From Nitrosopumilaceae archaeon (GTDB lineage Archaea; Thermoproteota; Nitrososphaeria; Nitrososphaerales; Nitrosopumilaceae): DNA of 64,000 nt. The position numbers were made by a program, and so were the translations under genes. The notes beneath the pieces were generated by a model. That model worked only from the letters and a program-made list of their open reading frames with translations. It was not told the DNA's origin and did not search any database. Positions 42,144 through 50,921 of this stretch are shown here, in pieces. The stretch is from contig DASQHX010000011.1 in the NCBI GenBank assembly GCA_035631875.1, positions 248,001-312,000 of the forward strand, given 5' to 3'. Positions within the stretch are counted from its first letter, which is position 1; each line of letters opens with the position of its first letter.

Positions 42144-42163
42144 ATAAAACAACAAGTTTAATA

Positions 42164-42188
42164 GGTACTCGTACCGTACCATACGGTA
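42164..42188. promoter_or_regulatory. Twin palindromes in the radA leader
   Basis: GGTAC-TC-GTACC (42164-42175) overlaps a longer perfect inverted repeat TACCGTA-CCA-TACGGTA (42172-42188) that ends two bases before the radA ATG. A TATA box (TTTAATA) is at 42157-42163. The repeats would fall on the transcription start and first bases of the mRNA: an operator or an RNA hairpin are both possible. Confidence 0.5.
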
Positions 42189-42190
42189 AG

Positions 42191-43189
42191 ATGGATGAAG
42201 TAAGATTAGACAGTTTAGATGGGGTCGGCCCAGTAACTACCAAGAAGCTAAATGATGCAGGTATTCATAACATAATGGATCTGCTAGTGAGAGGTCCAGT
42301 GGATATAGCAGAGATCACTGGAATGGAATTTGATACTGCGGCAAAACTAGTAACCAAAGCAAGAGAGTCTCTTATTGAATCTGGACAACTTCAAAAAGAA
42401 TTTGTTAGTGCTACTGAAATTTATAAAAGAAGACAGGATATTGGAAAGGTTTCTACTGATACAAATGCATTAGATATGTTATTTGACGGTGGAATTGAAA
42501 CACAAGCTGTCACAGAAGTTTATGGTGAATTTGGTTCTGGAAAAACACAGTTTTGTCATACAATGTGCGTGAATGTTCAAAAACCAAAAGAAGAAGGCGG
42601 TCTAGATGGAGGAGTTTTGTATATTGATACTGAAAATACATTCAGACCTGAAAGAATTGTTTCTATTGCAAAAGCAAAAGGTCTTGATCCAGCAAAAGCA
42701 TTAGATAGAATTATTGTTGCCAAAGCATACAATAGCTCACACCAAGAGCTAATAATGCAAGAAGCAGGCACAGTAATAGAAGAAAATAAAATTAAACTAA
42801 TTGTAGTTGATTCCGCAGTAGGATTGTTTAGATCGGAATATCTGGGAAGAGGAACACTTTCTATTAGACAGCAAAGATTGAACAAATTCATGCATCTTCT
42901 AACAAGAACTGCTGAAACATACAATGTTGCTGCCATTGCAACAAACCAAGTAATGTCATCCCCAGATACATTCTTTGGTGACCCGACACGTCCAATTGGA
43001 GGAAACGTTGTTGCACATTCAAGCACATACAGGGTGTACTTTAAGAAATCTGGAAAGAAGAGGATTGCAAGAATGGTTGACAGTCCACATCATCCAGAAC
43101 AAGAAGTAATATTCACTCTGACCGAAGCTGGTGTATCAGATCCAGAAGAAGAATCAAAGAAGAAAAAGAAAGACGAATCTGAGGAATAG
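42191..43189 (+). CDS. radA: DNA recombinase RadA
   Basis: The archaeal Rad51/RecA homologue forms filaments on single-stranded DNA and exchanges strands. The N-terminal helix-hairpin-helix region (SLDGVGPVTTKKL), FxxA-type interaction segment, Walker A GEFGSGKTQ (112-120), Walker B KLIVVDSAVGLF and L2/core motif ATNQVMSSPD are intact, 332 aa. The C-terminal tail is acidic and Lys-rich. No intein is present. It is transcribed from a promoter squeezed between the mobile element and its own start. Confidence 0.96.
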   Translation: MDEVRLDSLDGVGPVTTKKLNDAGIHNIMDLLVRGPVDIAEITGMEFDTAAKLVTKARESLIESGQLQKEFVSATEIYKRRQDIGKVSTDTNALDMLFDGGIETQAVTEVYGEFGSGKTQFCHTMCVNVQKPKEEGGLDGGVLYIDTENTFRPERIVSIAKAKGLDPAKALDRIIVAKAYNSSHQELIMQEAGTVIEENKIKLIVVDSAVGLFRSEYLGRGTLSIRQQRLNKFMHLLTRTAETYNVAAIATNQVMSSPDTFFGDPTRPIGGNVVAHSSTYRVYFKKSGKKRIARMVDSPHHPEQEVIFTLTEAGVSDPEEESKKKKKDESEE

Positions 43190-43310
43190 ACACACACCTC
43201 ATTTTTCCTTGTTTTAAGGAATAGTACAGATGATTATCTATAATTAAGATCTAAACATGCCAAAATAACTAGTAAGTGTTAAATTATGGACAACTCAAGT
43301 CTTTACGAAT

Positions 43311-43610
43311 ATGACTACAAAGAAACCACATGGTCGTTCTCATGGATTCATGCACAAGTCACGTTCTGTCATGACCAAGGATAGAATAAGAGGAGTATCT
43401 TTCCTAATGAGAACATTTGTCAAAGGAGACAAGGCTCTTGTAATCATAGATCCTTCACAACACAAAGCATTGCCACATCGAAGATACCATGGCAAAGTTG
43501 GAACTATAACAAGTGTTGGACGCAGAGTTGTAACAATGGATGTTAAGCTAGGTAATAAAACAAAAACTCTCATAACAAGATTAGATCATATAAAACCATT
43601 TGGTGTATAA
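43311..43610 (+). CDS. rpl21e: Ribosomal protein L21e
   Basis: 99 residues, basic. The L21e core is present: HGRSHGFMHKSRSV, MRTFVKGDKALVIIDPSQHKALPHRRYHGKVGTI, then VGRRVVTMDVKLG. It begins the archaeal order L21e - Rpb4 - DUF655 - KsgA - Mtq2, all on the plus strand with minimal gaps. A TATA-like AT-rich stretch lies about 30 bases before ATG 43311. Confidence 0.96.
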   Translation: MTTKKPHGRSHGFMHKSRSVMTKDRIRGVSFLMRTFVKGDKALVIIDPSQHKALPHRRYHGKVGTITSVGRRVVTMDVKLGNKTKTLITRLDHIKPFGV

Positions 43611-43612
43611 AC

Positions 43613-43939
43613 ATGGAAGAGATAAAAAAGAAACAACCAATTTCTGTATCTGAAGTTAAAGAAATTATGGAAAAATCTGATCCAGAATCTATGGATCAAA
43701 TACAAAGATGGACATTTGACTATGTATCCAAATTTGCAAAAATTGACGGAAAGGCTGCAAAAAAACTCAAGCAACAACTTGTTAAAGAATGTGGAATTAC
43801 AGAAGAGGAAGCAGTAGAAATTGTAAATAACCTCCCAAGTACAGAGGCAGAGTTACGTGCATTTACCTTTGGCTGGAAAAAACTAATTCTAGCAGAAACG
43901 CTAGAAAAAATGTTAAAAATTATCAAGGAGAACGTGTAA
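43613..43939 (+). CDS. rpo4: RNA polymerase subunit Rpo4 (Rpb4/F)
   Basis: The 108-residue subunit F/Rpo4 pairs with Rpo7 to form the polymerase stalk. ISVSEVKEIMEKSDPESMDQIQRWTFDYVSKFAKI, followed by ALKQQL-type and LPSTEAELRAFTFG elements, follows the archaeal Rpb4 pattern. It starts 2 bp after rpl21e. The cluster position (between L21e and DUF655) is the usual archaeal one. Confidence 0.92.
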   Translation: MEEIKKKQPISVSEVKEIMEKSDPESMDQIQRWTFDYVSKFAKIDGKAAKKLKQQLVKECGITEEEAVEIVNNLPSTEAELRAFTFGWKKLILAETLEKMLKIIKENV

Positions 43940-43955
43940 GTCCACTAAGGAGTAG

Positions 43956-44522
43956 ATGTTCTTGGAAAGAACTCAACCTAGAAAATACGAAGAGTACGCA
44001 TACGTTTTAGATTTTGTAATGCGAGGCAAATCTTCTACAGTACGAGGACGAGACGGAATCATAGTAACTGCACTAGGCGAAGAAAGATTAACAATTCTGG
44101 AATTACTTGCATTACCCAACTCTACGTTTGAGATTGGGGAAAGAGTGTACATTGGAAAAGAAGGACGTACAAAAATACTATCAGTTTTGGGTAGATTAGA
44201 ATATAATGAAATATCGTCAGCCGCACAAAGCGAGCTTTCAGGCGTAGTAGAAAAAATTGTCATACAAAACGAACAACGATTTATAGACTATCTAAATAAT
44301 GCACAACCACTTACTCCAAGGATCCATGCGCTAGAATTAATCCCAGGAATAGGAAAAACATACATGAAAACAATGCTTGCAGAAAGAGAAAAGAAAAAGT
44401 TTACCGACTTTAAGGACTTGCAAGACAGAGTAGGACTCAAAGAACCAATAAAGCAAATCGCAAAGAGAATACTTGAAGAAATTACTGGCGAGACCAGAAT
44501 GAATCTCTTTGTGAGACGATGA
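43956..44522 (+). CDS. DUF655 RNA-binding-type protein
   Basis: 188 residues with the DUF655 layout. An N-terminal strand region contains EYAYVLDFVMRGKSS. The C-terminal helix-hairpin-helix module (LELIPGIGKTYMKTMLAERE...DLQDRVGLKEPIKQIAKRI) probably binds nucleic acid. The family occurs almost always between rpoF/rpl21e and ksgA, implying a role tied to translation or RNA metabolism, still undefined. It overlaps ksgA by 4 bp. Confidence 0.9.
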   Translation: MFLERTQPRKYEEYAYVLDFVMRGKSSTVRGRDGIIVTALGEERLTILELLALPNSTFEIGERVYIGKEGRTKILSVLGRLEYNEISSAAQSELSGVVEKIVIQNEQRFIDYLNNAQPLTPRIHALELIPGIGKTYMKTMLAEREKKKFTDFKDLQDRVGLKEPIKQIAKRILEEITGETRMNLFVRR

Positions 44523-45229
44523 AAAAGCGACAATTACTTGGACAACATTTTCTGGTTTCTCAATCAACTGCAAAATCTATTGTTGATTCTGCAGAAATAA
44601 CAAAAAAAGATACAGTTCTTGAAATTGGCACCGGTAGAGGAATCATGATTCCACACTTGTGTCATGTGGCAAAAAAAGTGATATCTGTGGAAAAAGATAA
44701 GGAATTATATTCACAAGCATTAGAAAAGTTTGAGAATTTTCCTAATCTAACACTAAAACAAGGAGATGGTTTTAAGATGGATCTTGATTTTACAATTTTT
44801 GTATCAAATCTTCCATACTCTGAGAGCAGAAACGCCATAGAATGGTTAACTCAAAAAAAATTCTCTCATGGGATAATTATGGTACAAAAGGAATTTGCTG
44901 AAAAACTTGTAGCAAAGCCAGGAAGCAAAAACCACAAGGCAATAACCGTGATTGCAAATCATTGTACAGAAATTAAGCACATGATGGATGTGAAAAGATC
45001 CGATTTTTCCCCCCAGCCAAAGGTAGAATCTGTTATACTAAAATTGACTAAAAAACAACAGATCTCAAAAGACCTCATACATACAGTAAACAAGCTTTTT
45101 TCATACAGGAGAAAGACGCTCCATAATGTTGCTAAACAATTTGGAATTTTGGTTCACTCTGACAAAAGATTTGAAGACTTGACAAATGGTGAAATAATTG
45201 ATCTTGCAAAACAAATCAATAAAAACTGA
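44519..45229 (+). CDS. ksgA: 16S rRNA dimethyladenosine transferase KsgA/Dim1
   Basis: This enzyme adds two methyls to each of two adjacent adenines in the small-subunit 3' helix. GQHFL at 8-12, the SAM motif VLEIGTGRG (33-41) and the catalytic NLPYSES (97-103) are present, then VQKEFAEKLVA and FSPQPKVESVIL. At 236 residues it has the shorter C-terminal domain seen in some archaea. Its 3' end overlaps the next gene by 32 bp. Confidence 0.94.
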   Translation: MKKRQLLGQHFLVSQSTAKSIVDSAEITKKDTVLEIGTGRGIMIPHLCHVAKKVISVEKDKELYSQALEKFENFPNLTLKQGDGFKMDLDFTIFVSNLPYSESRNAIEWLTQKKFSHGIIMVQKEFAEKLVAKPGSKNHKAITVIANHCTEIKHMMDVKRSDFSPQPKVESVILKLTKKQQISKDLIHTVNKLFSYRRKTLHNVAKQFGILVHSDKRFEDLTNGEIIDLAKQINKN

Positions 45230-45740
45230 ATATTATTCTCCAGCAGAGGATACGTTATTTTTTGCAAATCACATCCAAAATGAAAAAGGAAAATCTGCCC
45301 TTGACATTGGCACTGGTTCTGGATATCTTGCAAATATTTTATTGCCAAACTTTGAGGTTGTAATAGCAACTGACATTAGCTTTGATGCAACAAGGAAAGC
45401 TTACCAATTAATCCAAAATTGCATCTGTTGTAATTCTGCAGACCCGATTATTATGAAATTTGATCTTGTCATTTGCAACATGCCATATCTGCCCTCTGAA
45501 AAAATTATTGATCCAGCAGTTGATGGTCTAGGTGAGGGATTGGTAATTCCACTTCAAATAATAAAATCAGCAAAAAATGTCATAAAAAAAGGAGGCAAAA
45601 TGATATACTTGACGTCATCACTTGCAAATCACAAAAAGTTATTGGAGAGGACTGAACATCTAGGATTTCATGCAAGGATAGTGGCAACAAAGAAAATGTT
45701 TTTTGAAGAATTGATCCTAGTTGAAGCCGTTTTAAAATGA
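45198..45740 (+). CDS. Release-factor glutamine methyltransferase (Mtq2/HemK2-like)
   Basis: The 180-residue class I methyltransferase resembles HemK2/Mtq2, which methylates the Gln of the GGQ motif of aRF1. The start YYSPAEDTLFFANHI, the SAM loop LDIGTGSGYLA (about 38-48) and the substrate motif NMPYLPSE (NPPY in most members; the second position is Met here) are seen. TTG 45198 is inside ksgA; an ATG-free start suggests a TTG or an unseen alternative such as ATT. Cluster context is standard. Confidence 0.88.
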   Translation: MILQNKSIKTEYYSPAEDTLFFANHIQNEKGKSALDIGTGSGYLANILLPNFEVVIATDISFDATRKAYQLIQNCICCNSADPIIMKFDLVICNMPYLPSEKIIDPAVDGLGEGLVIPLQIIKSAKNVIKKGGKMIYLTSSLANHKKLLERTEHLGFHARIVATKKMFFEELILVEAVLK

Positions 45741-45803
45741 GAATTATAATTATTCCATTAAATCATGATAGCATTTTAATGAGACTTTACATCAAATAAT
45801 ACC

Positions 45804-46262
45804 ATGAAAGCTACTTTTGGAGCAGGCTGCTTTTGGCATGTTGAAGCATTATTTCGACAGGTAAAAGGAGTAAAATCCACAACAGTAGGATATCTTGGAG
45901 GTTCTCTCAAAGATCCAACCTATGAAGATGTGTGCTCTGGGCAAACTGGACATGCTGAAGTAGTTCAAATAGAATATGACCCAAACATGGTATCATATAA
46001 TGATCTTCTTACAGTCTTTTGGAATAACCATGACCCAACCACATTAAACAGACAAGGTCCAGATGTAGGAGATCAATATAGATCTGCTATATTTTTCTAC
46101 GATGCAGAACAAGAAGAAACTGCAAAAATTTCAAAGGAAAAATTACAAAACTCTGACAAATTCAAGGGAAGGAAAATTGTTACTGAAATCATACCTGCAT
46201 CTTCGTTTTACAAAGCGGAAGATTATCATCAGCAATATTTTGAAAAGTGCGGACTACATTAA
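45804..46262 (+). CDS. msrA: Peptide methionine-S-sulfoxide reductase
   Basis: MsrA repairs oxidised Met residues. The catalytic motif [12 protein letters not shown] has C9. [39 protein letters not shown] and the C-terminal [12 protein letters not shown] region (resolving Cys near the end) are all normal, 152 aa. It is transcribed alone after the L21e cluster, behind a 63-bp gap. Confidence 0.96.
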   Translation: MKATFGAGCFWHVEALFRQVKGVKSTTVGYLGGSLKDPTYEDVCSGQTGHAEVVQIEYDPNMVSYNDLLTVFWNNHDPTTLNRQGPDVGDQYRSAIFFYDAEQEETAKISKEKLQNSDKFKGRKIVTEIIPASSFYKAEDYHQQYFEKCGLH

Positions 46263-46292
46263 ACAAACTCGATTTTCATTATTGATAATATT

Positions 46293-47327
46293 TTATTTTC
46301 TCAGTTTTTGTGATGCTGTTTGTGCTATGACTTCGGCCATCTTTGAGGTTGTGGCATTACCGCCAATATCAAAGGTAACGTACTTGCCTTCGTTGATTAC
46401 TTGTTCTGTTGCAGAAAATATTGCTTCTTTTATTTGAGATTCTCCCAAATATTCAAGCATCCATGCACCAGATAAGATAGCGGCAGTTGGGTTTACTTTG
46501 TTTTGACCCTTAAATGAAGGTGCACTTCCATGTGCTGCCTCAAACATGGCATAAGAGTCTCCCATGTTTGCAGAATAAACTAATCCTATGGAACCAATTA
46601 TTCCAGAGGCCAATTCTGATATTATATCCATAAACAAGTTTGTACTTATTAGAACAGAACCGTTGAACTGTTCAGGTTTTATCACTAGCTGCTGGGTCAT
46701 GTTGTCAATGTACAACTCCTCAACATTAATTCCAGGATTTGCTCTTGCTGCTTTTTCAACTTCCTCCCAAAACATTCCATCCGTAACTTTGAGAATATTT
46801 CTCTTTGTGATTGCTACAATCTTTTTCAAATTATATTGTTTTGCCCATGAAAATGCCGAGTTTATGAATCGACTACTTCCATGACGCGTTATTTTTCTAA
46901 TTGCTATTGCTGCCTCTTCAGATATCTTGAACTCTATTCCTGTGTACAAGCCCTCCGTAGCTTCCCTAAAACATACAAAATTCAGTTCTTTGGTTGGTGA
47001 TAATCTCTGGTATGTTTTGATCGGTCTGATGTTGGAGTATAGTTCAAATTTTTGCCTAAGAGTGACTGCTACACTTCTTGGTGCATTTGGTATTGGAATT
47101 GTTGTAGTGGGACCTTTAAAACATGCGTTAGTTTCTCCAAGTAATTTCATGGTGGAATCTGGAATGTATGTCACATCCCGACGAGCATTTTTTTCCCACT
47201 GTTCAGATCCTGCTTCACACAAGATTAATTCAGTTTGGGTATTGCATGATTTTAGTACATGTAACATTGCATCAACAATTTCAGGACCTATTCCATCTCC
47301 TTTCATTACTGAAGCTCTTTTTCCCAA
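46293..47327 (-). CDS. Isocitrate/isopropylmalate dehydrogenase family enzyme
   Basis: 344 residues of the beta-decarboxylating dehydrogenase family: VMKGDGIGPEIVDAML at the start, the substrate-arginine block, then GSIGLVYSANMGDSYAMFEAAHG and KVNPTAAILSGAWMLEYLGE. The loop FREATEGLYTGIEF resembles isocitrate and homoisocitrate dehydrogenases (REN-x-E-x-LY-x-GIE) more than isopropylmalate enzymes. It probably acts on isocitrate in the incomplete TCA cycle, but 3-isopropylmalate or homoisocitrate cannot be excluded. Confidence 0.88.
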   Translation of the reverse strand: MGKRASVMKGDGIGPEIVDAMLHVLKSCNTQTELILCEAGSEQWEKNARRDVTYIPDSTMKLLGETNACFKGPTTTIPIPNAPRSVAVTLRQKFELYSNIRPIKTYQRLSPTKELNFVCFREATEGLYTGIEFKISEEAAIAIRKITRHGSSRFINSAFSWAKQYNLKKIVAITKRNILKVTDGMFWEEVEKAARANPGINVEELYIDNMTQQLVIKPEQFNGSVLISTNLFMDIISELASGIIGSIGLVYSANMGDSYAMFEAAHGSAPSFKGQNKVNPTAAILSGAWMLEYLGESQIKEAIFSATEQVINEGKYVTFDIGGNATTSKMAEVIAQTASQKLRK

Positions 47328-47453
47328 AACATGCGAAATTGCAGATCCAGTATATTTAACTCTAACTAGAAATTTTCATAACTCTAGTCAGGTCAATTAA
47401 TTTTAAAACAAAAGCTAATCCTTAAACAATGATTTAACATTGGTAAATTCAAT

Positions 47454-48200
47454 ATGAAAATAGTACAAATTTCAGATATTCATGTTGGTTCCCAATTCCA
47501 AGAAGAAGTTTTTGATACTGTGGTAGATGAGGTAAATGAACTGGCGCCTTCTGCCATACTTGTAACTGGAGATCTTACCAATGAGGGATTACTCAAAGAA
47601 TATGAAAAATGCAAAGTAAAGTTCTCAAAGTTTGATGCAGAAAAAATCATTACAATTAGCGGTAATCATGATTATAGAAACACTGGATATCTATTATTCA
47701 AAAAATACTTTCCATTTGATGCAGTAAACGAGCTTGATGATAATACCGTCCTGATAACTTTGGGTACGGCAAGACCAGACAGGGATGAAGGTGAGGTTGG
47801 ATACAGACAAAATTTGTGGCTGGAACGTACGTTGAAAAAATACGAGAAAAAGAACAAGATTGTTGCCATGCATCACCATCTTGTAGGCGTACCTGATACT
47901 GGAACTGACAGAGTGACAGTAATTGATGCTGGTGATGTATTAAGAACTGTACTTTCAGGAAAAGTTGATCTTATTTTATGTGGTCACAAACACAGACCTT
48001 GGATTTGGAATTTTGGCAATCTTTTGATTGCAAATGCAGGAACCGCTTCATCAGAAAGAATGCGTGGATTATTTGAGAACACATACAATATCATAACAAT
48101 TGAAAAAAACAAAATCAAAATTGATTTAAAAATTGTAGGAGGAAAACAAATTCCAATGCAAGATCTTGTTGCACACTACAAGCGTTTTGGTGAAGAGTAA
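47454..48200 (+). CDS. Calcineurin-like metallophosphoesterase
   Basis: 248 residues. The full metal-binding set is visible: SDIHVGS (D8, H10), TGDLTNEG, GNHDYRNT, MHHHLVG and GHKHRPW. This is a class III phosphodiesterase of the CpdA/Icc kind; the substrate (cyclic nucleotide or another phosphodiester) is unknown. No signal peptide, so it acts in the cytoplasm. tRNA-Ser follows 38 bp downstream. Confidence 0.9.
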   Translation: MKIVQISDIHVGSQFQEEVFDTVVDEVNELAPSAILVTGDLTNEGLLKEYEKCKVKFSKFDAEKIITISGNHDYRNTGYLLFKKYFPFDAVNELDDNTVLITLGTARPDRDEGEVGYRQNLWLERTLKKYEKKNKIVAMHHHLVGVPDTGTDRVTVIDAGDVLRTVLSGKVDLILCGHKHRPWIWNFGNLLIANAGTASSERMRGLFENTYNIITIEKNKIKIDLKIVGGKQIPMQDLVAHYKRFGEE

Positions 48201-48238
48201 GCTAGATTAATTAACAGATCTAATTTCAGCACCTGTAT

Positions 48239-48322
48239 GCGGGGGTCGCCTAGCCTGGTAGGGCGTGGGATTGCTAATCCCATGTCCGTAAGGACCCGTG
48301 GGTTCGAATCCCACTCCCCGCG
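48239..48322 (+). tRNA. tRNA-Ser (GCT)
   Basis: A class II tRNA with a long variable arm. The acceptor is GCGGGGG/TCCCCGC and the D arm contains CCTAGCCTGGTAGG. The anticodon stem GGGAT/ATCCC encloses TGCTA with anticodon GCT. The variable arm is formed from ATGTCCGTAAGGACCC, and the T-loop region is GTGGGTTCGAATCCCAC. No intron is seen. A TATA-like GATTAATTAA lies about 30 bases upstream. Confidence 0.96.
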
Positions 48323-48373
48323 CTTTTTGCGATCAAACACTTAGACTTAATAATGCGATTTTGAGAATCAAAA

Positions 48374-48538
48374 ATGATGGTAAGGCGCAAAACTGTAAAA
48401 CCAAAGTCAAGCGGCCCAAGAAACGTTACCACCGGGTTATGTCCAAAATGCGGAACAATTGGCAAGATTTTGATTATAGGTCTGACTGGCAGTGAGAAGG
48501 GTAAATGTCAAGCCTGTAACGCTGAATTTGTATTATAG
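48374..48538 (+). CDS. Small zinc-ribbon protein (54 aa)
   Basis: ATGATG at 48374/48377 opens a 54-residue protein with a Lys/Arg-rich N-terminus, CPKC at 23-26 and CQAC at 45-48; the strand between carries GTIGKILIIGLTGSEKGK. This is a zinc ribbon with a basic tail, possibly ribosome- or RNA-associated. The family is not identified. Confidence 0.65.
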   Translation: MMVRRKTVKPKSSGPRNVTTGLCPKCGTIGKILIIGLTGSEKGKCQACNAEFVL

Positions 48539-48603
48539 CAAAAACTGACAATTACCTCAATAAAATAAACCATAAATTTTTAAGATCAATTTCCAACCCT
48601 AAA

Positions 48604-48780
48604 ATGGGTATGACAGATAACGAGGAATCAATTTATGAACGAGTGGCAAGACTTGAGGACGAAATTGCTACATTGAGAAGCGAAATGGACGTTCTAAAAG
48701 GTACATTACGCAACAAAATAATTCGATATGAGCATAAATTGATAAAACAAGGCACTGACGTTGAATCTATTGTTGATTAA
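48604..48780 (+). CDS. Short coiled-coil protein (58 aa)
   Basis: ATG 48604 opens 58 residues rich in Glu, Arg and Leu in a heptad-like pattern (YERVARLEDEIATLRSEMDV), ending TDVESIVD. It resembles a SlyX-type short coiled coil in composition only. It overlaps the end of a convergent gene by 14 bp. Confidence 0.55.
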   Translation: MGMTDNEESIYERVARLEDEIATLRSEMDVLKGTLRNKIIRYEHKLIKQGTDVESIVD

Positions 48781-49594
48781 ATTTTTCTTTAATGTTTCTT
48801 ATTAAATCCAAAACATAGTCAACATCATCAGCTTCTGGTGCAATCTCAAGATACCTGTTCAAAGATCTTAATGCAAGTTCATACTTTAACTGTCTTGATT
48901 CCAAAATTCCTTTGTCCCTTATCTCTTCTGGTGATTCTGGCTCGATCCCAAGTATCATGTTTATGCAGTGAAGTGCCATGGTGTAGTTAAATGACTGTGT
49001 GTAAGAATTCTTCAAATTTCTGCCTATTCTAATAAGAATATGTTCTGGTCTAATTTCATTTAAAAAATCTGGTGAAAATTCCACACTGCCGCCATAATTC
49101 CTATCTAGTATTTCTTGCAAATCTTCAATAGAAAGCAGTCTACCTTTATTGAAAGGATCTAAAATTAATTCCTCGGAATATTTTACAAGAAAATGACTAG
49201 GAAAACCCACAGGACGTAAATCCAATCCTATGTGACTTGCAAGTTGTATGTATATGATGGAAAGTGTTATTGGTATTCCGCTTTTTTTATCCAGTACAAC
49301 ATTTAGAAAATTATTTTTTGGGTTGTAGTAATCATCACTGTCCCCAGTAAACCCTAATCCATCAAACATGTATTCGTTTAACATAGAAACAAGATAGGTA
49401 GGATTCTTTACTTCAGAAAGAGAGTTTTTCAGATCTTCTCCCATTGAATGTAACTTTTGAATATAATCACTTATGTTAAGATCTGGATATTCAAGAGTCT
49501 GGGATAGTTTTAGACATTTTTCAACCAAGGTGTATCTGGGATTTGTTGCAAAAGATATCCAGTCTGCAACAAGTGGATCAAAATCTTGACTCAT
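48767..49594 (-). CDS. SirB1/transglutaminase-like domain protein
   Basis: 275 residues. The N-terminal two-thirds match the SirB1 (Transglut_core2) family: LNEYMFDGLGFTGDSDDYYNPKNNFLNVVLDKKSGIPITLSIIYIQLA, GFPSHFLVKY and ILDPFNKG. The C-terminus has TPR-like helices (LESRQLKYELALRSLNRYLEI). The catalytic Cys of true transglutaminases is absent from that stretch, so it is likely non-enzymatic. The role is unknown. The start is 4 bp inside the next upstream gene, so the two are co-expressed. Confidence 0.82.
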   Translation of the reverse strand: MSQDFDPLVADWISFATNPRYTLVEKCLKLSQTLEYPDLNISDYIQKLHSMGEDLKNSLSEVKNPTYLVSMLNEYMFDGLGFTGDSDDYYNPKNNFLNVVLDKKSGIPITLSIIYIQLASHIGLDLRPVGFPSHFLVKYSEELILDPFNKGRLLSIEDLQEILDRNYGGSVEFSPDFLNEIRPEHILIRIGRNLKNSYTQSFNYTMALHCINMILGIEPESPEEIRDKGILESRQLKYELALRSLNRYLEIAPEADDVDYVLDLIRNIKEKFNQQ

Positions 49595-50781
49595 AATCTT
49601 TTCAGGTATGTTTCTGGATTTTTTAACTCTCTAGTTGTTGGCGGATTATCAATTAATGTTCGATAGGTATCTCTGCCCATCTTTGAAAATACAGATGATG
49701 TGAAATCCATTCCCATGCTCTTTCTTACTTGGTATGAGGAAATGTCGGTATTTGCAAAGGTTACAAGATAATCCTGAAACTCCTTGTCATCTTTTAATAT
49801 GTTTTGAACTGCAAACTCTGCCATTCCCTCCATTGTGGAAAACGCAGCATGATGAATTTGGATTGGTTTTAGCCATCGTTGATAAATATCTAAAAGCTGC
49901 GGTAACATCTCAGAAATTTTAGGATCTATTGTGACCTTGGTAAAAGTCATCACGTCAGGACCAAGAACTCCTACGATAAAAGTATCCGGATTTAACATGA
50001 AAAATAGATTTGCTCTTCTTGCTATTGGAAATTCTTCTGGTACCGGAGGTAACTGCAAATATTCAGAAAGCTTGTTGACTGTACTGTCATCTATCGATAA
50101 AATTATTTTTGCTAATTCTTCATTTATGGCATTTACTTCCATGACTGCCTTTTTGTTAATATCATGTAAATTGCCTTGAATTGCATGAATTTGTTCTTCT
50201 AGTATAGTCATCTTTAACGCACCAACATATCCTGAATTTACATATGCAAATTTGGTCTCATATGGTTCTCCTTGTTTTTGTAGTATGATTTGGGGATAAC
50301 TAGAGAGCACAAACTTGTTCAAAAATATTGTAGAATTTAGATAATCACCATAAGTTGTAGATATCTTTGAGATGTATGATTTTGCATATGTGGAATAGAC
50401 AAGAAATTTTATAGGATCTTTTTTCATGAGCTGTGCCATCTTGTCGCTATTTTCATGAGCTATAGCGGTAAAAAGTTCGTTAACAAACTCAACAGAATCT
50501 TTTGTAGGGAATACTTTTTTTCCCTTTAATTGTTTTAATTCAATTAAATCCAAAAATTCTAAATTTGTTTCTGATGGAACAGAAATACCGGTAAACTGGG
50601 AAACTTTTTCTGCCAACTTTGGGAAAATATTCCTTGATAGCGTATCTATATCTTCAAACTTGATTGTTGTTGGTAGTGCTTGAATAGCCTTTGAAAGAGA
50701 CTTTGTAATGTCTTTTTCCTCGTTTATTTCAACTGAGAGCTGATCCAATAATGCTAGTGCAAACTCGTCAAATTCTTCCAT
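49591..50781 (-). CDS. Large helical protein coupled to the SirB1-like gene
   Basis: From ATG 50781 (MEEFDEFALALL; an alternative ATG at 50814 adds 11 residues), 396 residues, mostly helical and soluble. The middle holds ILEEQIHAIQGNLHDI, which resembles a zinc-protease HExxH helix with the first His replaced by Glu. Further on is AAFSTMEGMAEFAVQ, the E-G-x-A-E-F/Y pattern that often supplies the third zinc ligand in such peptidases. It may thus be a degenerate or novel metallopeptidase-like protein; no family is recognised. It is translationally coupled to the SirB1-like gene. Confidence 0.6.
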   Translation of the reverse strand: MEEFDEFALALLDQLSVEINEEKDITKSLSKAIQALPTTIKFEDIDTLSRNIFPKLAEKVSQFTGISVPSETNLEFLDLIELKQLKGKKVFPTKDSVEFVNELFTAIAHENSDKMAQLMKKDPIKFLVYSTYAKSYISKISTTYGDYLNSTIFLNKFVLSSYPQIILQKQGEPYETKFAYVNSGYVGALKMTILEEQIHAIQGNLHDINKKAVMEVNAINEELAKIILSIDDSTVNKLSEYLQLPPVPEEFPIARRANLFFMLNPDTFIVGVLGPDVMTFTKVTIDPKISEMLPQLLDIYQRWLKPIQIHHAAFSTMEGMAEFAVQNILKDDKEFQDYLVTFANTDISSYQVRKSMGMDFTSSVFSKMGRDTYRTLIDNPPTTRELKNPETYLKRL

Positions 50782-50921
50782 CTTACTCGTGATAAATGTG
50801 AACCAATTTAACATTAACTTTGAGATTTTAAAGTAGCAGAATTAGCAGAAAATTACGAACAAGACGAAAAATTCGAAGAATTTCAGAATTAAATGCGTAA
50901 AGACAGGTCTTGTAATCTGAT

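Noticed and set aside
42191-43189. Possible intein in RadA
   Set aside because: The Walker motifs are continuous and total length is 332 residues, so no insertion is present.
43256-43430. A plus-strand frame starting ATGGACAAC overlapping the L21e start
   Set aside because: It runs out of frame through a clear ribosomal protein and stops within it.
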